A stretch of DNA of 9,974 bases from NCBI GenBank assembly GCA_965373045.1, contig CBDVEQ010000103.1, positions 1 to 9,974 on the forward strand, given 5' to 3'. A model generated the notes under the pieces. That model was not told the DNA's origin. It saw only the letters and a program-made list of their open reading frames with translations, and searched no databases. Positions 6,320 to 9,974 of the stretch are shown piece by piece (position 1 is the stretch's first letter; the number at the start of each line of letters is the position of its first letter). The position numbers were made by a program, and so were the translations under genes. The DNA is from DAOVDI01 sp965373045. Its GTDB lineage: Bacteria > Acidobacteriota > Aminicenantia > Aminicenantales > Aminicenantaceae.

Positions 6320-7459
6320 TTACTCGGAGATTCGGGCCAGATCTTCCGCGCAGGTCACACACAGAAGCATTCCCACAGCCAGTAATTGACGGATTCCCCG
6401 GTTGCTTTCCATTCCTCTTTGAGCAAACGGCTCGTAATCCCCTTCAAAGGCGCGGTGGATCAAATAGGGGACCTGTCGAATGGACATGCCGTTATACATC
6501 ATTGTGCGGAGCCCCTCTGCAAAAGCGGCTTTGTGGAGTTTGACCGGGACCCGTTCCTTGGTCTCTGGATGTGTTATGGTCACATCAGCGGATTCTTTTT
6601 TAAGCCTGTCCAGGATGATGTGAAATTCATCTTCAAGATTGGGATAAGCGGCAAAACATTTCGGGTCGTTGGCGCATTTGGCCATGAGAAGACGGATGGA
6701 CTCTTCTGCATTTGGAGCATGAAACAAGGGGTTTTTAAACGCGATGGGAGCAACGCCGTTCAGAACGGCTGTTCGGACGGTCTCCGGGTGCTGTCTCATG
6801 TAGACAAGCGCCATTCGTGTCCCGTAAGAACCTCCCATGAGATTAATGGTGTCATAACCGAGGGCTTGTCGGATTTCATTCAGGTCATCCGCAGCCGAAC
6901 AGGTTGAGTATTGTGTCAGGTCATAATTTTTCTGAAGTTCCTGTATGCAGGCGCGGAATGCCTCCAGGTTAAAAAGAGGGTCAAGGTATCCCTGCAGGTT
7001 GTCATCACTCGCCGGTAGTTGGCAGTCGAGCTTGTTGTCGCCGCTTGTACCGCGCTGGCTGACCAGCACGATGTCCCGTTTTTTCCGGATCCAGGAAGAT
7101 TTGTACCTTGGTGCATAACCGGTTACATCGGCGCCTGGTCCGCCTGCCAGAGCGAATAATGGATCCGGTGCTTTCTCCTTTCCAGTGGCATGAAGAATGA
7201 TCACATTAAGATGAATCATGCGGCCAGACTGGGAATTCCTGTCCTCGAATACCGCGAATGTCCCTGTAGATGTTTTAGTCTGTGTTTTTGGATCGATCTC
7301 TGTTTCCAGGGAAAGGCGGCTTTTCAGGATTGCGATATCAACTGCAGGGGTTTTTGATGTAGTTTCCTGGTATGACTTGCCGCATGTAACAAGCAAAGAG
7401 AAAGAAACAAGTATCAGAACCAGATAGATCAGATTTTTTTTGCTGTGGATATTTTTCAT
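6320..7459 (-). CDS. N-terminal part (379 aa) of the interrupted TAP-like hydrolase lipoprotein
   Basis: This is the part of the split gene that normal translation would yield. Residues 1-26 form a lipoprotein-type signal: Lys-rich start, hydrophobic core, then LLVTC with Cys26. Thr just before Cys is unusual for a lipobox, where Gly, Ala or Ser is normal, so lipidation is likely but not certain. The alpha/beta hydrolase core shows the oxyanion-hole loop AGGPG (105-109), SQRGTSG (134-140) and the nucleophile elbow GGSYG with Ser211. The cap region contains paired cysteines (262, 268). Relatives are secreted peptidases of the tripeptidyl aminopeptidase/proline iminopeptidase group (MEROPS S33 type), usually near 500 residues. 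Without the missing C-terminal 123 residues the triad is incomplete. The start follows a possible promoter so closely that the 5' leader would be almost absent. Confidence 0.7.
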   Translation of the reverse strand: MKNIHSKKNLIYLVLILVSFSLLVTCGKSYQETTSKTPAVDIAILKSRLSLETEIDPKTQTKTSTGTFAVFEDRNSQSGRMIHLNVIILHATGKEKAPDPLFALAGGPGADVTGYAPRYKSSWIRKKRDIVLVSQRGTSGDNKLDCQLPASDDNLQGYLDPLFNLEAFRACIQELQKNYDLTQYSTCSAADDLNEIRQALGYDTINLMGGSYGTRMALVYMRQHPETVRTAVLNGVAPIAFKNPLFHAPNAEESIRLLMAKCANDPKCFAAYPNLEDEFHIILDRLKKESADVTITHPETKERVPVKLHKAAFAEGLRTMMYNGMSIRQVPYLIHRAFEGDYEPFAQRGMESNRGIRQLLAVGMLLCVTCAEDLARISE

Positions 7460-7468
7460 AATGACATT

Positions 7469-7498
7469 CTTATATCAAAGAGAAGAGTATTTGTGCAA
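7469..7498 (-). promoter_or_regulatory. Possible promoter for the hydrolase lipoprotein gene
   Basis: On the minus strand, TTGCAC (7498-7493) and TATAAG (7474-7469) are separated by 18 bases, a fair sigma-70-type pair. The transcript would begin within a few bases of the ATG at 7459, giving a nearly leaderless message. No good Shine-Dalgarno sequence precedes that ATG, which fits either this or a wrong promoter call. Confidence 0.3.
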
Positions 7499-7559
7499 GA
7501 ATCCGGGCAATAAAGTTTGCATTCCCAAAATCGTGATGAAGGTTAATAAAGGACAATAA

Positions 7560-7709
7560 ATGCGGCTCTTATGGAAAGGGCCTCGCTTTTGTGTTTCCCA
7601 TCCATCACTTATCCTGCTTTATTTACAAGTCGAGATTGCCGTTTTTTTTGATCCTATGTCCTTGAAATTGAATGGTAAATCAGCTATACTTCGCGCTTCC
7701 CATCGGTGA
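7560..7709 (+). CDS. Possible small ORF of 49 residues, unrecognised
   Basis: An ATG at 7560, preceded by AAAGGA six bases upstream, opens a frame to TGA at 7707-7709. The product begins MRLLWKGPRF, has a mildly hydrophobic middle (LILLYLQVEIAVFF) and ends in RASHR. I recognise no family. Its 3' third overlaps the EF-G promoter, which argues against a conserved protein. It could be a small membrane-associated peptide, an upstream leader ORF or chance. The only support is the ribosome binding site and the frame. Confidence 0.2.
   Translation: MRLLWKGPRFCVSHPSLILLYLQVEIAVFFDPMSLKLNGKSAILRASHR
7662..7690 (+). promoter_or_regulatory. Sigma-70-type promoter for the EF-G gene
   Basis: TTGAAA (7662-7667) and TATACT (7685-7690) are spaced by exactly 17 bases, close to consensus in both boxes. 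Transcription would start near 7697, leaving a leader of roughly 64 bases before the ATG at 7761. The EF-G ribosome binding site is modest (TAAGG at 7746-7750, ten bases before the ATG). The promoter shows that this EF-G gene is transcribed on its own rather than within a str-type ribosomal operon. Confidence 0.7.
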
Positions 7710-7760
7710 GAAATTCCCCCTGTGAAATTACACTGAATAAAACTATAAGGTTCTTCTATA

Positions 7761-9851
7761 ATGACAAATATTGAAAATATGCGGAATATCGGTATCAGTG
7801 CGCACATTGATTCAGGTAAGACCACCCTGACAGAAAGGATCCTTTTCTATGCAAAAAAGATCCACAGGATCCATGAGGTTAAGGGCAGAGACGGTGTCGG
7901 TGCGACAATGGATTCCATGGAATTAGAAAAAGAGCGGGGTATCACCATTGCTTCTGCTGCGACCAATGTCCAATGGGCGGACCACTCCATCAATATCATT
8001 GATACTCCCGGGCACGTCGATTTCACCATTGAGGTGGAGCGGTCTCTAAGGGTCCTTGACGGTGCGATCCTGGTGCTCTGTGCTGTGGGAGGCGTCCAAT
8101 CCCAGTCCATAACAGTAGACCGGCAGCTGAAGCGCTACAATGTGCCTTCCTTAGCGTTCATAAATAAATGCGACAGGGTCGGTGCTGATCCTCTGAAGGT
8201 CAGAGATCAACTGGAAGAAAAACTGGGACGGAATGCGGTCCTTTTACAGATATCCATCGGACTGGAAGAAAACCACCAGGGGGTCGTGGATCTTATCACC
8301 AAAAAGGCTATTTACTTTGATGGCGAGGAGGGGCAGAAAGTCCGTATTGAAGAGATTCCAGAGGAACTGGAATCCGAAGCAGAAGAGAAGCGTGAAAATA
8401 TGCTCGATGCGGTTTCCATGTTTTCGGATGAACTTATGGAAGCGATTCTGGAAGATCATGTAACTGAAGAACTTATCTATAAAGCTGTTCGAGAAGGAAC
8501 GATATCCCGTAAAATGACGCCGGTATTTATGGGTTCTGCCTATAAGAATAAAGGCATTCAACCGCTGCTCGATGCCGTTGTCCGATATCTTCCTAATCCT
8601 TCTGAGGTTCAAAACGTTGCCCTGGATCTGGATAATAATGAACAGGAAGTAAAACTGGATCATGATCCTGCGGGAAGAGTTGTTGCTTTGGCCTTTAAGC
8701 TGGAAGATGGTGCTTATGGACAGCTTACCTATATTCGTATCTATCAGGGAAGCTTAAGAAAAGGCGATGTGCTCTCGAATACACGTACAGGAAAAACCTT
8801 TAAGATCGGCCGCCTGGTGCGTATGCATGCTGAAAGTATGACTGATATTCAGGAAGCCTGCTGCGGAGACATTGTTGCTCTCTTCGGGATCGACTGCGCG
8901 TCCGGTGACACTTTCACTTCGCCGGATCTGAATTATTCCCTTACGTCCATATATGTGCCTGATCCTGTGATCTCTTTGGCTGTCAGTGCAGAAGATACAA
9001 AAGCTTCGTCGAATATGGCCAAGGCTTTAAACAGGTTCACAAAAGAGGACCCTACATTCAGGACTTATATTGATCCGGAGACCAATCAGACGATCATCCA
9101 GGGTATGGGAGAACTCCACCTTGAAGTTTACATCGAGCGTATGAAACGGGAATATAATGCCGAGATCAATACAGGAAAACCTCAGGTCGCCTATCGTGAA
9201 GCGATCTCTCAAGCTGCGGATTTTGATTACATCCACAAGAAACAAACCGGTGGCGCCGGCCAGTACGGCCGGGTGATCGGCCGGATCGAGCCTTTATTTA
9301 ATGATAATTATAAATTTATCAATGAGATCAAGAGCGGACACATTCCAAGGGAATTTATTCCCTCGTGTGATAAAGGATTCCAGGCGGCTATGAAAAAGGG
9401 CCGGCTTCTGGGATTTCCTGTGACAGGCGTGAAGGTTATTCTGTCAGACGGCCACTCCCATACGGTTGATTCCTCGGACGTGGCTTTTCAGACAGCGGCG
9501 CGGGAGGCATTCAACCAGGTCTATGCCAAAGCCAAACCTCAGATCCTGGAGCCCATTATGAAAGTATCTGTAGAAAGTCCTTCCGAGTTTGCAGGCAATG
9601 TTTTTGCCACTATCAATCAGAGACGGGGTATCATCATCAGTTCGGTTGAAGACGGAAAATTTACCAGAGTGGATGCGAATGTTCCACTCAGCGAGATGTT
9701 TGGTTATGCGACAACTCTCCGCTCTCTGACACAGGGGAAGGCGGAATTCACCATGGAATTTCTGAAGTACGGAAAGGTACCTGCCAATATCGCTGAGGAT
9801 CTCATCATGGAGTTTAGTGAAAAAAACAAAAGGAAAAGCACAGAAAAGTAA
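7761..9851 (+). CDS. fusA: Translation elongation factor G, mtEFG1/spdEFG1-like subtype
   Basis: 696 residues, full length for EF-G, a cytosolic GTPase that drives ribosomal translocation. GTP-binding motifs are AHIDSGKT (14-21), RGIT (59-62), DTPGH (81-85), NKCD (135-138, with Cys where Met or Leu is usual) and the G5 SAYKNKG. Domains II-V follow, with [15 protein letters not shown] in domain III, the Gly-rich [11 protein letters not shown] in domain [13 protein letters not shown] near its tip, and a domain V ending in a short Lys-rich tail. Several G-domain blocks, such as [16 protein letters not shown] and [15 protein letters not shown], match mitochondrial EF-G1 and the bacterial spdEFG1 group rather than standard EF-G (HIDAGKTTTTERILYY). 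That group is paired with spdEFG2, which handles recycling in relatives. No tuf, rpsL or rpsG gene adjoins it. It has its own promoter and a likely operon partner 16 bases downstream. Confidence 0.95.
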   Translation: MTNIENMRNIGISAHIDSGKTTLTERILFYAKKIHRIHEVKGRDGVGATMDSMELEKERGITIASAATNVQWADHSINIIDTPGHVDFTIEVERSLRVLDGAILVLCAVGGVQSQSITVDRQLKRYNVPSLAFINKCDRVGADPLKVRDQLEEKLGRNAVLLQISIGLEENHQGVVDLITKKAIYFDGEEGQKVRIEEIPEELESEAEEKRENMLDAVSMFSDELMEAILEDHVTEELIYKAVREGTISRKMTPVFMGSAYKNKGIQPLLDAVVRYLPNPSEVQNVALDLDNNEQEVKLDHDPAGRVVALAFKLEDGAYGQLTYIRIYQGSLRKGDVLSNTRTGKTFKIGRLVRMHAESMTDIQEACCGDIVALFGIDCASGDTFTSPDLNYSLTSIYVPDPVISLAVSAEDTKASSNMAKALNRFTKEDPTFRTYIDPETNQTIIQGMGELHLEVYIERMKREYNAEINTGKPQVAYREAISQAADFDYIHKKQTGGAGQYGRVIGRIEPLFNDNYKFINEIKSGHIPREFIPSCDKGFQAAMKKGRLLGFPVTGVKVILSDGHSHTVDSSDVAFQTAAREAFNQVYAKAKPQILEPIMKVSVESPSEFAGNVFATINQRRGIIISSVEDGKFTRVDANVPLSEMFGYATTLRSLTQGKAEFTMEFLKYGKVPANIAEDLIMEFSEKNKRKSTEK

Positions 9852-9867
9852 AGAGGAGCCTTAAGAA

Positions 9868-9974
9868 ATGATTAAAACCGAAATCATAAAAAGAAGCCCA
9901 TTGAGGATCCTGGAAAAATCCATGGGCGGAGGTCTTGGAAAAGGGAACATCGGGGTTTTGGCCTCGCGCAAAGG
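9868..9974 (+). CDS. Start of a probable P-loop ATPase gene, cut by the window edge
   Basis: Only 35 codons and two bases are present. GAGGAG at 9853-9858 lies nine bases before the ATG, 16 bases after the EF-G stop, so co-transcription with EF-G is likely. The N-terminus contains SPLRILEKSMGGGLGKG (10-26) and then NIGVLASRKG (27 to the window edge). A hydrophobic strand followed by ASRKG at the edge looks like the approach to a Walker A motif (GxxxxGKT), which would continue outside. From memory, similar N-termini occur in uncharacterised proteins of Desulfobacterota with a RecA/KaiC-like P-loop. The function is unknown. Confidence 0.6.
   Translation, partial: MIKTEIIKRSPLRILEKSMGGGLGKGNIGVLASRK

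Larger units (their letters stand above)
5948..7459 (-). pseudogene. TAP-like alpha/beta hydrolase lipoprotein gene interrupted by an in-frame TAA
   Basis: Read from 7459 down to 5948, the locus encodes 503 amino acids of one continuous frame broken only by TAA at 6320-6322 (codon 380). The 40 codons after the stop read EIVQFTSDTFIGDGRVRQQK and onward, which continues the family sequence smoothly. They lead to the TAP-like C-terminal part with LSGTLDPVTPP and PGAHGVGG. The triad would be Ser211 (GGSYG), Asp433 (TLDPVTPP) and His460 (GAHG). The premature stop separates Ser from Asp and His, so the truncated product should be inactive. The rest of the frame is undamaged, so the event is recent, a sequencing error, or read through. 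A Glu (GAA to TAA) at this position would be one simple ancestral state. TAA ends other genes here, so recoding is unlikely. No restart with a good ribosome binding site was found for the 3' part. Confidence 0.85.
7460..7760. other. 301-base intergenic region between divergent hydrolase and EF-G genes
   Basis: This gap separates the minus-strand hydrolase start from the plus-strand EF-G start. It holds a possible minus-strand promoter beside the hydrolase start, a possible 49-codon ORF (7560-7709) and a well-formed plus-strand promoter (7662-7690). A run of eight T lies at 7642-7649 without a GC stem before it, so it is not called a terminator. GTGAAATTACAC (7720-7731) could form only a three-pair hairpin. 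No RNA gene or riboswitch-like fold was recognised. Confidence 0.6.

Noticed and set aside
6320..6322. TAA recoded as an amino acid (alternative genetic code)
   Set aside because: TAA serves as the natural stop of the permease, EF-G and the hydrolase itself, and the other genes use TGA or TAG normally.
6386..6907. 173-codon open frame on the plus strand opposite the hydrolase
   Set aside because: The minus-strand frame carries clear hydrolase motifs across the same bases; the plus-strand translation resembles no family.
7642..7649. T8 run as an intrinsic terminator
   Set aside because: No GC-rich stem precedes it on either strand, and no gene ends just before it.

Overview
The window carries seven intact genes, one lipoprotein hydrolase gene interrupted by an in-frame stop, and the first codons of a further gene. 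Base composition is moderate with AT-rich intergenic gaps. The best lineage marker is the elongation factor G at the right end. Its G-domain resembles the mitochondrial EF-G1 / bacterial spdEFG1 type, known from spirochaetes, planctomycetes and deltaproteobacteria, rather than the usual bacterial EF-G. The partial gene after it has an N-terminus that, from memory, resembles proteins of Desulfobacterota (former Deltaproteobacteria). The Tat-exported sugar-enzyme genes on the left are a style common in Planctomycetes, Lentisphaerae and related phyla. I favour a Desulfobacterota or PVC-type bacterium and cannot decide between them by reading.

Left region (1-2894): a Tat-exported L-fucose/arabinose-isomerase-like protein (+) converges on a Tat-exported Gfo/Idh/MocA oxidoreductase (-). 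Their stop codons abut with no base between them. An 8-bp inverted repeat lies upstream of the first gene.

Middle region (3047-5946): a tight four-gene + strand operon. It encodes a GNAT acetyltransferase, a Tat-exported xylose-isomerase-like TIM-barrel protein, and an ABC ATPase/permease pair of the FetA-FetB (YbbL-YbbM, UPF0014) type. With the two left-hand genes, the TIM-barrel protein makes three exported enzymes of sugar-isomerase or sugar-oxidoreductase folds within 4.4 kb. This fits periplasmic processing of an unusual or oxidised sugar, but the substrate is not visible.

Right region (5948-9974): a TAP-like serine hydrolase lipoprotein gene (-) ends one base from the permease stop. 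A TAA at 6320-6322 splits it in frame, cutting the catalytic Asp and His from the nucleophile Ser. A 301-base gap follows, holding a good sigma-70-type promoter for the EF-G gene and a possible 49-codon ORF. Then come the EF-G gene and, 16 bases later, the start of a probable P-loop ATPase gene cut by the window edge. No tRNA, rRNA, CRISPR array, insertion sequence or convincing intrinsic terminator was seen.
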